Below are positions 22,913 through 35,520 of a stretch of 64,000 bases of DNA, piece by piece. The translations under genes were made by a program, and so were the position numbers. Origin of the DNA: Liolophura sinensis (lineage: Eukaryota > Mollusca > Polyplacophora > Chitonida > Chitonidae); NCBI RefSeq assembly GCF_032854445.1, contig NC_088295.1, positions 24,663,385-24,727,384 of the forward strand, read 5' to 3'. The first letter of the stretch is position 1; each line of letters starts with the position of its first letter. Below the pieces are notes generated by a model. The model was given only the letters and a program-made list of their open reading frames with translations. It was not told the DNA's origin and searched no databases.

Positions 22913-25900
22913 GTAAGTAAAAAGAAATGTATTAATTTAAATTACACGGATGAAATCAGTAATTGTTGTACCTCCTTGACATTCTTGTTATTTAGAATGT
23001 GTGAGGGAAAAGTTCATTATTCTGAGTACCGTGTCATTTTAAAATAGACACCTTCAATTTCTAAATTTGATCCTCACAAACGTATAGGTCGTTTTATTCC
23101 GAATAAAAATGCCACCGGCAGGACTGCCTTTGCAGACGAATCGATTATCTCCCCTGTTTGTCTGACCAATATGGCTTCCGAGCTAACACTTTTGGTTGTG
23201 TTTATCTGCTGTCCGGTCCAGGATTTGGAGCTGAAAACAAAGTAAACCATGACATGTTATACATCTCTGCATAGCCTGAAATGTGCTCTCTCTGAATCGG
23301 GCTTATTTATGGGTGTCCACTCAGTATTTTCCATGTTACGGCAACTTATATGCAGCTGACCCTCCTCTAGCCTGGTCTTTACACTAGTCCGATCTGTTAT
23401 TCCAGTCTTCAGGCCGGCCCTGTTTGACGGTATTAACAGTATATTAAATAATAATTTGAAACATTTGAGATGGCAGACATCTGAACCTTTGCTATTTTTT
23501 TCACTTCAGCTCGCTTTACTCTTGCTGACATGGCAGTTAAAAAAACATGGGTGTTGAAAAGAAACTGCTTCATGGCCTCATAAGTTTAAAACCAGGGGCT
23601 GTCATTCAGAATTTACACATACTGTGCAGATTGTTCTGTTGGCTAACAGGCTATAATTTGCAGTCATGAACAGTTGTAGTTCTTGGAATGTCATTTCTGT
23701 TATTCATTTCCCTCAGGGTACTTTCCTATGTTGTCTTTAATCTCGTCTGCTTGCTGCTGCCTTATATGAGGGAAGTGCCCAGATGGGTGCAGTCTCCAAT
23801 ACATGCATGTTGGATGTACATTACTATATATGCCTTTTTTCTGTCTCTCATCCATGCAGCCTGAAAATCGGGAAATGAATTGGATGTTTCTTTATGGCCT
23901 CCAAGCCCTTGAATTCATTAAGAACTTTGTCTTGTTTGGATGCTTGTTATGGTATCGGTTCACGTGTAAAATGGTTCATATATTTACAGGGACATTCATC
24001 AAAGGAGATAAATCTGGTTGTATTGAACATGTAACATGGACTAACCTCCCTTTGAAAATTTAATGTTTCCACTTTTTCAGTTTTTAAAAATGAACTAGTT
24101 GAGTACATGTGCATACATTGGTGTCAAAAGTCAGTAAAAAGACTGGTTTCTCCACCGATGCCTGTACATACTGTGTTGCTTTAAGCTATTGATCACATGG
24201 CTGCATTTTATAGCACCACATCTGAAACTTGATAGACAGGTTTGGAATTTGAATCTTTAGATTTGGACCACAAATGTTAGGAAGCAGTTATGTGGACTGG
24301 TAATGGCAAAAAGTGGCAGGTGGAAATTCTGTTCGCCTGTCAGCAGACGGTTAGGGTGCTTGAAACTTTTCCAGCCCTCACCAGCTAATCTAACGTACTG
24401 GTTTGGGGAGGCACAGAGAGTGAGAGGCGTCTTCATCACTTGTTTGTGCCATATCCTTTCTCGCAGAATACTGGTATGTGAAAATATGGATTGGATTAGG
24501 AATTGGTAAAGCAGATGCATTTTTGTTAACATTTGATGGCAAACACCAAAAGAGAACAAGGAGATCATTCGTACATGTAAGTACATTTTTCAGGTTGTAA
24601 CAGGCTTACCTCAATTCTTGCTCTACTTTACCGATTGGTGCATATTGGGCATACCAGTATTATCATTTGGCGGTCATTGTACTGAGGAACTTTTGCAACA
24701 GAAATGAGCACACAGCTCAAAAACCTTTTATAGATACTAATGTCCTCAGCTCCAACAGCAGTAAAATGTACAGGAAGCAATCCTGTATTGGAGGTTCATA
24801 GACCTCACACTGTTAACTACACTATCAGAAGTATTCATGTTTATCTGCGGTCATTTTAAGTCTCGTTTATTATTAATAAAGCCATATGAAGGTTTTAAAT
24901 AATTTATAATTACTTTGAATGTATCAAACAGTTATTAAATTGTATTTTGGACTGGTTGGGCAGAATGTATTGGGGAGGAATACTTATTATGGAATGCTTG
25001 TATTTGTTGTTGTAAATTTTAAGTTATGTGTAAATATGATACTATTACCAGCCAGTTTTATTTGTGGTGAAGACACTGTTAATACAGGGTTATTGGTGGA
25101 ATGTTGGTCAGCAATGACAGAATGTATGAACTCATACCAAAGTGATATATTGTGCTTGATTTCACAAAAAGGGTATGATGCCTTCAGGCTGTTACCTGTG
25201 CAGATGTGTGTGGTCACATAAGGAAAACGCCGTATTACATGAACAGGAAGCATTGTTTACAGGAAAGGATCATTGTTAAAGTTTTATTTGAAGTTGAGTT
25301 TTGAAACAATCAGCTAAAAGGATCTGACTTTTGCACATGTGCAAGGATCCAAGTTTAATTTTTTCAAGGTGGATATTGCAATTTGAGACCTGTGAAAATC
25401 CAAATATACTGGTACATGTACCAGTACATCTGTTCTTACAGAATTGGTATTTGGTCATCATCTGATTACATATTGTGTCACTGTGTCTTGTTTGTAATAA
25501 TGCATGCATTAATTCTGCTTTATATGAGATGCACATACATGGGTGATGATGAGATATACATATACCAGCATTGATATGATATGTAACCTCTCGCATAGTG
25601 GTGCTGGCAGTACTTAGAGAGCTCAGCACCCAGCAGCTGGTGAACTGGCCTATCAGTATATTATTGCTCCTAATTGGGCAATAAAAATCAATGATGGTTC
25701 TGCTGGGTTGTTCTCATTTGTTGCTTCAGGAGGTGGCCGAGAGGCCGAGAAGGCATAGTGCCAGGGATGTGCTGGAGACATGCAAATGAGTAAAGTGATC
25801 AAAACTTTTAAGGTTGAGTACGGGTTATGAATAAAGATAGAATTAGCAAGTTCTCCCTGGAGAGAGATGCTGGGTTTTGGATGAACTCCACCATATTTGT

Positions 25901-28795
25901 GAACAAAAGTGTGTAGTGTGCTATTACAGTAAGGTTGGTCGGCGTTCATTTACAGCTATATGTAATGTTGGTAAGTGAACTATATGTGTACATGTTATGC
26001 ATGCTCTGTATTGTGATCCAAAGATTCACATTGTTTACTGGCACCAGAATCACTTGATTGCCTATGCCTTGTACACTGGTGTTGCTGTGGTTTACATGTA
26101 CAGTATGTCCACTTGTAGGGGAAAGGATGCAACAGCATGCCTTGGGCAGATATTCATGTACATGTGTCACGTGCTTGTAAGAATGTATCTTTAAGAGCCA
26201 ACATTAGGATATAGAAGGACAGAATTATTGTTCATACATGTAAATACATGGTGCCAAAAACCTATGAATTGCTACTTATTCAAATGCTTTTGAAATCCAA
26301 TTTTGCTTAGACTACATGTAAATGGAGTGTAACGTGGAATTAGCATAAACGTGAAATTAATGCATAGGTAATGTTGGTTTAGTCCTTGTTCGAAGAAGTT
26401 GTTTCTTTAAATTGGGTTTGCTGATAGACAAGAATGTACCAAATAATGGTTTGTTAGATCTTGTAATTTGGAAGCTTAAACTGTTTTCAATGTCTGTGTC
26501 TGTCTCATAGGATCAAAAATACATGAGTTAATGGAGTCATTTTTTTGGTTGTTTGATGAGATTGGAGTGCAGGGATCAACCTGAGGCTGATGTTGATGTT
26601 AATTTGTTATGTCAGCTGTAAGGCTGCAAGGGTCAGAAGGGCTGCAGGGATTGAGGAATGTGGCCTGACAAGGCAATGGGCTATGTCAGACCAGCCACAC
26701 ATAAAGGCGCCATAACTAGAGTACATGTGTAAACCAGATTCTGTGAAGCAGGCTTCCTGCTGTCTTTACCAGTCTCTCATTGAAGAAACAGCATGTGATT
26801 CATTAGGACTGCTGCACTGCTACCCCTGTGTAGCTTAGATGTGTCACTTTGCAGTGGAGAGCAAAAAGAAAGGTAGTTGATGCACAGTGGCACATGTGAA
26901 GGAAAGCCCTGACAAATCAAGTTTTCTGAGGTAAGCTCTCAAGCTTGATGATCTCTGCAGTTTGAGGTGGAAAACTGTGTACTTGCCAGGCAAATTGGGG
27001 TAATCTGATATAGTTGTGTATCAGTGGGATGTACATGTAAGTACCTGTTTATTGACTGATGTTAAAGGATACATGAAAAGGAAATATAAATCAAAAAAAT
27101 TTCATTTGGGGGTAGTTTTATACCTGTTAATTACCTCTATATATCATGCATATTTTCCGTCAACAGTCAGATTTTTTCAGAAATTACATTTGATCTTGCT
27201 AGGAACTCGGTGAACACCCTCAAAGTGCACGAGCCTGGTGAACTGTGTCGCCACAGTTCGGAGAAGATGAAATGTACATAGACACTGCATTGGTTCTTCG
27301 GGCCAGCTTAGCGTCCCTTCCATGCCCCTATACCTGCCCCCATTCAGTCTATTCTCCCACACCCTGCTTCCATTGGGCCAGACCTGTTTGGTCTGTACCC
27401 CACAGAGTTCTTTTTAAACATTGACCATCGTTGACGTCATCGCTACCAGCTACTTAATTATTGGACTGTCTGCTGATGCTTTAAGAAAACTTTGAAGCCA
27501 TTTTTATGCCCCCCACCCAAGAGAAAGTTGAAAAATTTGTCTATCTACTCAATGTCCCTGTGAGGTTGACTTGTGAAAACCCAACCTACATCGTCATGTA
27601 CTATCCTTTATACTATTAATGGAAGCAGCTGTATGAACAGTCCTGAAACATTTAATGGCACAAACATATACCTGAGCATCAGCAAAGTGTGTGAAGAATA
27701 AATATCTTTGATCTTACATCTTAACTATAAAGGAAGCAGCCTTTATGTCCTGTGTGTGTGTATGTGCGACTGTTTTTGTTTTTCTCCACAACTGATCAAC
27801 TTTATTCTTGCCAGGTGTATTGCCTAAAATCTAAGGAAGTGCAGTGTCTGGTATCAGAAAGATTCCTAAAATGAGGGCCTACTTGCAGGTATTGATGACA
27901 TCACAAATCTTTGGTTTTACAAGTATACATGTCCTTAGCCATGGAAGGAATTCTACACAAAGTACAATGTACATTTACATCGTGAAGCAGATATGAGTTG
28001 TTTTCACTGCAGTCACTGCATTATTTAGTGTCGTTTGATGTATCATACCCCATACAAGTTGCGGTAAGTTATGCCGATGTACATGTACCAGTGGATATGT
28101 TACAGTGTCTGTGTATTTTGCCAGAATGTTCATTTGGACAATCTGCACAGAGAAGTGTACATGTACAGTATCTCATTCATCTAGCAGAGAGGTGTTACAA
28201 TGGCTATTTTAGGCCAGACATGATTGATACAGGCAGAGCAATTGACCACATCCCAGGCCAGCCAGTGGCTGTCTTCAATCTCCTCAATTTTTCAGGCAAA
28301 TTGTCACCTCCAGGAACCGATAATGGATTTTTCACCTGTTACTCAATGTTTTATGTGTAGTCTTTAACCCTTTTATGGCTCACTGATAAAAGACAGGAAA
28401 CTGTTTTGAGCTGTAATGATGGCCACTTCTCCATGACTCATGGCCTAGTAGTAATGTACAGTTACATGTTTGTGTATAATGATGAGTATATGATGCACGT
28501 CTAAATGTCTCTAGTGAAAACTTACGTCCTGTACTATTCAGAAGATTTGAAATACATACTGTAAGTTCATGTACATGTATGTACATGAACATGCATGGTG
28601 ATTTATGCCTTTGGAGTGTATTGTCACAGACTATAAAGTGTACCATATACAGTTGGAAAAATATCAAATCAGGTTAACAGCTGAAATTCCAGCAAATGTT
28701 AAGAAAGAAGAAAATGTTATTCTTTAGAGACTTGAGGACAGCATTGAAAATATCAACTTTTATAGCAATGAACTGTGTATTAACTAACAAATTCC

Positions 28796-28948
28796 TGCCG
28801 TATGTGGGAAGGTCTGTCAGCAACCTGCTGATGGTCGTGAGTTTCCCCTCAGGCTCTGCCTGGTTTCCTCTCATTATAATGCTGGTTGCATTGTAGAAGT
28901 GAAATATTCTTGAGTTTGGTGTACAACACCAATTAAATAAATAAATAT
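28796..28948 (+). repeat. SINE family A, 5'-truncated and diverged
   Basis: Retains GGGAAGGTCTGTCAGCAACC, TGCTGGTTGC, GTGAAATATTCTTGAGT and the tail CCAATTAAATAAATAAATAT. The CpG sites of the family consensus are decayed to TpG/CpA, fitting a methylated intronic location. Confidence 0.8.
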
Positions 28949-31112
28949 ATAATATATTCCTGTGAATCCAGCATGAAAGAAAATGACGTAGTTCTCAGGT
29001 AGGTAAATTAAGGAGGTAGAATCATAAAGTATACTTGGTTTTGGCAGATGAAGCTGTCTGTTGGATGGCAGCATTGTAACTTTGTTCCATGAGAAACAGT
29101 ATACATATAGTACTGATTTAGTGAATTAGTATACATTATGTTATAATATACATGTAAGCTTCCTAATAGAAGTGGTCCATGGGACTTTCCTGCCCTTACA
29201 TTTTCTAATTTTTTACATGCTGTGAAGCATATTTGAATACACCTCAATGCATCTTTGTAGAGCGTGTTTCAGTTTTTGGATGTTACATTTAATTAAACTA
29301 GCTAACTACATGACTCCACAAATTATAGATTGAGTAGGGGCCTCTAATGTGCATAACAATTAAATTAATTGTACATACATGTACTGGTATCATCTATACA
29401 TTAATGGCAATAATGACAACATGCTCACATCATAACCAAAAGGATGATTATTTGATTGGTTGTGCAAAGTTCGTGTACATTATACTTATAATATTAACTA
29501 TGCCTTGATTTTCTAAGGTGCAGCTGTACATTGTATTGTGAACGTGAGGGGACACACTGTAAAAAAAAAAATGTGAAGACCCAACTGTTTTATTTTGTCT
29601 GATTCTAGATGGCTTTTTTAATGGTTTTCTGGATCATACTATTTCCTTGTGCTATCATGTTCTCATAACAATATGGCTGTAATGGTGCCAATACAGTGTT
29701 AAAACCCAATCACCTATGAATTAATTCATTCATTATTGGACTGTTAGCTGATTTCATGAAAACATGCACAATTTATGTACTTGTACATGCATGTGTTAAT
29801 TGTCTGAGTCTCCTTAAGGCACGTAAGACTGCTGTACTGATGATGGCTACCCTGTTGTCAGTGTCAGTGGAGAGTTGAGCTAGGGACATGGGAGGGGTGG
29901 TGGGTAGATACACTGTAGAAGCTAGTAACAGCTGGAAGCTGGTGGGACCAGATAAGGGATTAATGCTGAGCTGGTTAAGTACAGACCTGAACGCTGATGT
30001 CAAGATGATGTCTTAATCCATTCTCTATGGACAGACCTTGCATTAGGCTGGGTAATATTGTCCGTTCTAATCAGATTATCTTACAATACAGTGTATTACC
30101 TGTCAAATGTAGGAATAATCTTTAGAGCACTGCCATGTTCAGTACATGTATGTATTCATATTATTATAGGAGACAAAGAGAGGGAAACCTACAGCTAGTT
30201 GTTGCAGTAATTTAGTAATTTGATTGGCTGTGTTATGACCTACTGAAGAATGTCACTCAAGAATGGAGCTAACTCTAACTAAGAAATGTTCCTGGCATAA
30301 ACTATGGTCCATCCAGCAGAAGCTGAATTTGAACCCTGATGCGACCCTGTTTGTTCTCAGCAACATTGCAGCAGCTTTAGACTGACTGGTCGGCCAGCTG
30401 GGGCGAATGCTACATTCTTCATTTGGTCAGAATCCCAATTTGGATGAGACTCCACTTGAGGCTTATCAGTGAGTCATGATTTACTGTTGATTGTGGGAAG
30501 ATCTATGTAAGCTGGCATCTCCTGGTCCCAAAGATGGCTGGCTGAGGCTAGGGATAATCACTCGCTCTGGACTGTAAATCTCTATCCTATTTATCCAGGT
30601 CTGAAACCTTTATGACAGGTCAGTCACTGGCTAAGGGACAGCAGATTATTCTGATTTGTGAAAACTGGGCTCTTCAGATTGTGATCAGATGTTTCTCATC
30701 ATCAGATATCTGATATTAATTTAGGCACGAGATGCGGTTTGAAACCTTTCTTGGGACAGAGAAGTTGAATTGATGGATTCTCTCACATCTACTGTTCAAG
30801 AGGCCTTGTTGAGAAAATGCTGTCCAAAATGCTTGTGTTGATGTATTTTGAAGACCAGGCTGTTTTCCCTCAAGATGGTGACAGTACATGTGGTAAAGTT
30901 GGCGAAAGATTTGTGGTTTACCATGGGCACTCCTATGTCCACATCCAATGATTTAACTGACAGCCATTGAAAACGTTTGAAGGATAAATTCCTGTGTAAG
31001 GTTTTGAAACAAAAATTAGGTAAACAAATACTTTGAAGATTAGGCTTTATGAACAATTGTATAAAATGAAACAAAGTTTTTTTTCATAGGTGTATACAAA
31101 ATGTTGAAGTGT

Positions 31113-31160
31113 GTAAGGGAAATATTCTTGAGTAAAACACCAGTCAAATAAATAAATATA
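31113..31160 (+). repeat. Short SINE family A 3'-end fragment
   Basis: Only GGGAAATATTCTTGAGTAAA, then ACACCAGTCAAATAAATAAATA, remain. It is directly adjacent to the 3' end of the antisense LINE. Confidence 0.6.
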
Positions 31161-31732
31161 TACAATGTCTTGATTATAAAGGGGAAATTGTTACAGTATT
31201 ATTTATAATGTTGCTTTGCTTAGACATTTAAACATACATGTGTAGACATACATATCTCTTGTATTAATTGTATAATAATAATATCTTTATTTATTGAAGG
31301 TGTTCTTCTCCAAGGCCTTCACAGAGAAAACAATGTGTAGGAAACTTATACTTCAGAGTCAAATCAAAAAATACATCAATATATATATACAAAACAAGAT
31401 AAGGCATAGTGTAGTTTGAAAAGTGAAGGTAAATACATTCATATATACAAAAAGGAACACACAAAACCTATAGTGTTGTCCCCACAACTGTCCCAACCAG
31501 CAGAAGTAGGGTAGTGGGAGACGGCCCATTAGCGACCCCTTCCTGCCCTTCTGTTTGCTGTAATCCCCTACGCACATGTACAGAGAACAAACCAAGTGAG
31601 TGGGAGATGGCGTCTTTCCCATCCCCTGTTTGGCATGAACAATGCAGTGTGTGCAAGAGTGTTAGAGGGACCTATCCTGATGACCAGGTTTGCTATAATA
31701 ATACATCTAAGTATAAACTAAAAAAAAAGTAT

Positions 31733-31816
31733 TTTGTTTATTTGATTGGTGTTTTATACCGTACTTAAGAATATTTAACTTATACAACTGCGGCCAGCAT
31801 TATGGTGGGAGGAAAC
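31733..31816 (-). repeat. SINE family A fragment within the LINE 3' region
   Basis: Plus-strand TTTATTTGATTGGTGTTTTA through GCCAGCATTATGGTGGGAGG. It lies between the LINE ORF2 end and the LINE 3' tail, so it was probably inserted into the LINE 3' UTR. Confidence 0.75.
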
Positions 31817-31964
31817 CCAGACCAAAGGTTTTAACATATCACATTTAGATTCTGAACAAGAAAAGTTATGAGAAATGGGATATTATCTAGATGGTTGATA
31901 CAATGAAAGCATACATGCATACATATACATTTCAGTTGTTGTCTTCAGATAGGTGTACTTATAA

Positions 31965-34450
31965 GTAGCGTGACTGAAAGCTTGATAGGGAAGGGGCTTC
32001 TTTTATGTTGATTGGGAGGCAGTTGTATAGTTTGATGCATATATATGTAAAACTTACTGTCATGTAATTTGCCCTTGCTTTGTTGATATAAGAACAATAT
32101 TGTGCAGCTGTTTGTTTGGAGGGAAAAGTTGATTTATATAATTTGGACAGAGAGTATGTAATGCTTTATAGATGATACAGAGAATATTGTAGTTTACCCT
32201 TTTATTTAAATGCATTCATTTTAGTCTTGGAAGTCAAGTTTTCCAGGTGTGTTTATGCTTTCTGGAAGAACTAAACAAGCAGCCCTTCTCTGTATCTTGA
32301 CCATATTTCTCTGTTTGTAACTACATCATGAGTGCCACTACAGTGACGTGTTAGAAGAGCTTTCTTCCTTCGTAGAATCCCTAACAATTTAGAAAAATTT
32401 TTACACACATTATTGATTGTAGTGTTGCAGGAAAGATGTGCATCAATATAAGTACCAACCAGTTTAGCATTACTGACTTGTTCGAGTTTATTTCCATCAA
32501 GTACAACAGAGAAAGGAACATGTTTGATTAACTGCAGCCTTTGCCTGGAACCCAGTATCATGTACATGTATTTAGATTTTGGGGGATTAGTGAACATGAG
32601 GTTTTTGTCGCACCAGTCTTTAATGCAATCCATACTTCTGTTTAGATTGCGCTTAGTGTCAGACATATTGCCTGAGGAGCAGTATATGGTTTTGTCATCA
32701 GCAAAGTTGTCAGTAGAATTGTCTATTGCCACTGTCTTTTATAAATAATGGTAGATCATTTATATATGGTATAAAAAGTAAAGGCCCCAATATGGAGCCT
32801 TGGAGGATACTGGCCTTTATATCCATAGCATCAGACATTTCTCCAACATCAAACTTTTGTTGTCTGTTAGGTAGGCAGGACTGGATGAAAGTAAGAGCAT
32901 TTGAGTGAAATTTGTATGCTTTAAGATTTTTAAGTAATTTACTTGTATCATGATTGACAGTATCAAATGCCTTCTTGAAGTCTACAAGTAAGGTTCCAGT
33001 AACTTCCCCATTATCGGTTGCCCTATCCCAGGGTTCAACCATTTTAAGCAGTGCAGTTTCACAAGAGTGTAAGGAATGAAAACTAGATCTATTTTCATGC
33101 AATAATTTAAAATTTGGGAGATACTCATATAAACTGTTATGAACATGTCATTCAATGATTTTTAAAACAATAGTTTTTCAAGACTTTGACCAAAAGTGTC
33201 CTTGTTTATGTATATTAATATCCATCAAATGTTGGGCTACATTTGAGTTAAAAATATGGCTAATTATAGCAGGATCATTTATTAAATTGCCATCCTCATC
33301 AGTGATAGCATCAGGCTGTAGACTCTTTTTCTCAGGATTATGCTTTCTCAAGATCTCCCAGATTCTGTTTGGAGAAGATGCGTTTTCTTTTAAGTCATTT
33401 GAGAATTGCTGCTTCTTTGCACAAGCAATTTTATTGTTCACTTTTTTTTTCCAATGCCTGTGATTTGCCTCATGTCCCTTTCGTTTGTGCCTATCTCGTT
33501 GATGCATAGAATTTATAATTTCTTCTGTAATCCAAGATGGTTTTGAAAGGTATTTGGCTCTTCTTGTTTTCAAAGGAGCATGTTTATTTAGAACATCTTA
33601 GAATAGATTTGACGATTAGCTCACAGCAGCTTTGGGATTTATAATGTAGTCTATAGTTTCCCAGGACACATCCATTAGTGTTGACGGAAAAGATTGTAGT
33701 TGGAATCTTTACATGCTTTATACTGGATTGTAACATGTTTAAGCTTCATACTGTAGTTAATCTTTGATTTGAGGGTAACACAAAGTGGAAAATGATCACT
33801 TATGGCTGGACAGATACAACTTCCTTAGTTGAGGTCATATATATGATCGATGAGAGTTGATGTGGATGAAGTCATTCGGGTGGGGGACTTAACAAATTGA
33901 GTCAAAATTTAAAGAATCTGTCATACCAGTCCACCTTTCATTAGGAGTGATTTTACTCAAATCCACATTAAAATCACCCAGGAGAACTAGCTCTTTTTGT
34001 TCATGATATACATTTTCTAAGTTTGTTTCTAATTCTTGCATCCATGCTGAAAGAGAGTTTGTGGGTCTGTACACATAGGAGGTTAAGAATGGCTTTGACT
34101 TTGCTTTTGCTGGCTTGATATCAAGCAGTAGTACATGTACTTCTAAATTACTGTCTTTAAGATCACACCAAAATGCAGACAATCTTATATATGTACTGCT
34201 GTCCCACCACCCCCTTTATTGTCCCTATCTCTATGTTTACAGCTATATTCATTGATGCTTATTTCAGCATCAAAAATATCTATAAAGTTTCAGTGAATCC
34301 TATTATTTCTATTTCTCTTTTTGGTTTAGATAGCAAAACTTTATTTTAATCAAGTTTTGGTGTAATGTGACAAACATTTAGGTGGCCTAGATTAATTCCT
34401 TTAGTTGGTAGATTTAAGGATGGGCCAGGAATTGGAGAACAAGTCGGAGA
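31965..34450 (-). pseudogene. LINE ORF2 remnant: endonuclease and reverse transcriptase
   Basis: This is the coding part of the LINE described in the enclosing entry. The catalytic landmarks of APE endonuclease (GDFN) and of RT (the DFKKAFD aspartate and the ADD of motif C) are still legible. At least three frame changes and several stops separate the endonuclease, linker, RT and C-terminal blocks. Motif B has Leu where Pro is usual before QGS. Confidence 0.8.
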
Positions 34451-35520
34451 CATGCTGTTGGACTTATGGGGAACATTGTGGTGACATAGGCTTTGTGGGA
34501 GGAGAAATGTCTGATCAGAGGTACCTAAGCTGTCCCCAGTAAATGATAAAAGGTTAAAATAATGGAAAAAATTTACATTAATATAACTTTATAGGTATAA
34601 ATATGACAGACGTGATCGAAGTAATACACCAGTGAGACTTGAGGAAAGTACTACTGCATTATTAAAGTGTTGGGTAGAACATGAGAATAACATGTCAACA
34701 TTTGAAGACAAATAGATAAAGTTTCCGTAATTATGATAATTGTCCGTCTCCACAGGTCTTAGTTTGATGTGGACTTTTCACATTGACTTGTCTTATTGTT
34801 GTCCTGTATGTCATCACAGTTATCACAAGATACAATATTTAAAATAAAGTTAGCACTGTTTTAGATTCCTCAGCACACATACATATAAGTAAAGGAAAAT
34901 CACAGTCATTACAACAGTTTGATGCACACAGTGAGGAGAAAATCTTGTTTTGATAAGCACTTGGCCATCATCCTATTGTGGGCAATGCTTTCATTTATGA
35001 CCGAGTCTGTTACATTTCGCACATCAGATTTGATCCTGGTGCCAGCATGAGACATCAAGATGTCCAGTCTCGCCGCATCTGTATCATCTTCCCCTGAAAG
35101 TAGATGTCTGGGATTATTATTTCCCATAATCACAGGAATGTGGTGCACAATAGATGTATTTACCTTTTCAACTGGACTGGTGGAATGAGAGACTTCTCCT
35201 GGCTTACATGTAGGCTGATCTGTCTGATTGGCTTTTGCTTTTGCTTCATACTTACATGTATCTCTCTGCAGATTTTCTCGTAATACTCTTATTTAACCTT
35301 GTAAGAACTTTACTTCTTTTACAAGAGAAGTTTTGCACTTCAGGAGATTTTCAAACCAGGTTCTACATGAGCAGTCCTTGTCAGTTTCAGTGCATTCCTC
35401 AGGGCTCTTTTGACTCTGTGTTCTCTGTTTTTCCTGGTGTCTCTTTGAAAGCATCATCAAGCCTTCCTCCTGTGTTAAGTCTGATGACGATGCTGTAGAT
35501 GAATCTGTCCTCTGTTCCAG

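Larger units (their letters stand above)
22913..31267 (+). other. Long 5' non-coding region, probably NDST 5' intron
   Basis: No gene, RNA or coding exon is supported. From about 23.5 kb the sequence is strongly CpG-poor and rich in TACATGTA-type palindromes. It contains SINE remnants at 28,796-28,948 and 31,113-31,160. Frames such as 27,998-28,360 show no domains. Confidence 0.4.
31268..35520 (-). mobile_element. Decayed APE-type non-LTR retrotransposon (CR1/L2/Jockey-like LINE)
   Basis: Antisense to NDST. On the minus strand from 35,520 down are an ORF1-like region (about 35,520-34,909, one frameshift), then ORF2. Endonuclease starts near 34,410 (NLGHLNV, SKPKREIEIIGFTET), with KGGGGTAV, YRPTN and LLGDFNVDL at 34,240-33,889. 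A linker follows at 33,573-33,178, then reverse transcriptase at 33,102-32,271 with motif A (VDFKKAFDTVNH), motif B (QGSILGPLL) and motif C (FADD). A C-terminal segment (INIKEAPSLSSF-like) runs to about 31,965. The 3' end is AATAAATAAAGATATTATTATTATA near 31,270. Stops and frameshifts break every ORF, so it is a dead copy. Confidence 0.85.

Noticed and set aside
27998-28360. 120-codon plus-strand frame as a gene
   Set aside because: No recognisable domain, no splice or promoter support, and it lies within a CpG-poor intronic stretch.
32271-34182. Functional reverse transcriptase gene
   Set aside because: RT and endonuclease motifs are present, but the coding region is broken by several frameshifts and stops. 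It is a LINE remnant.
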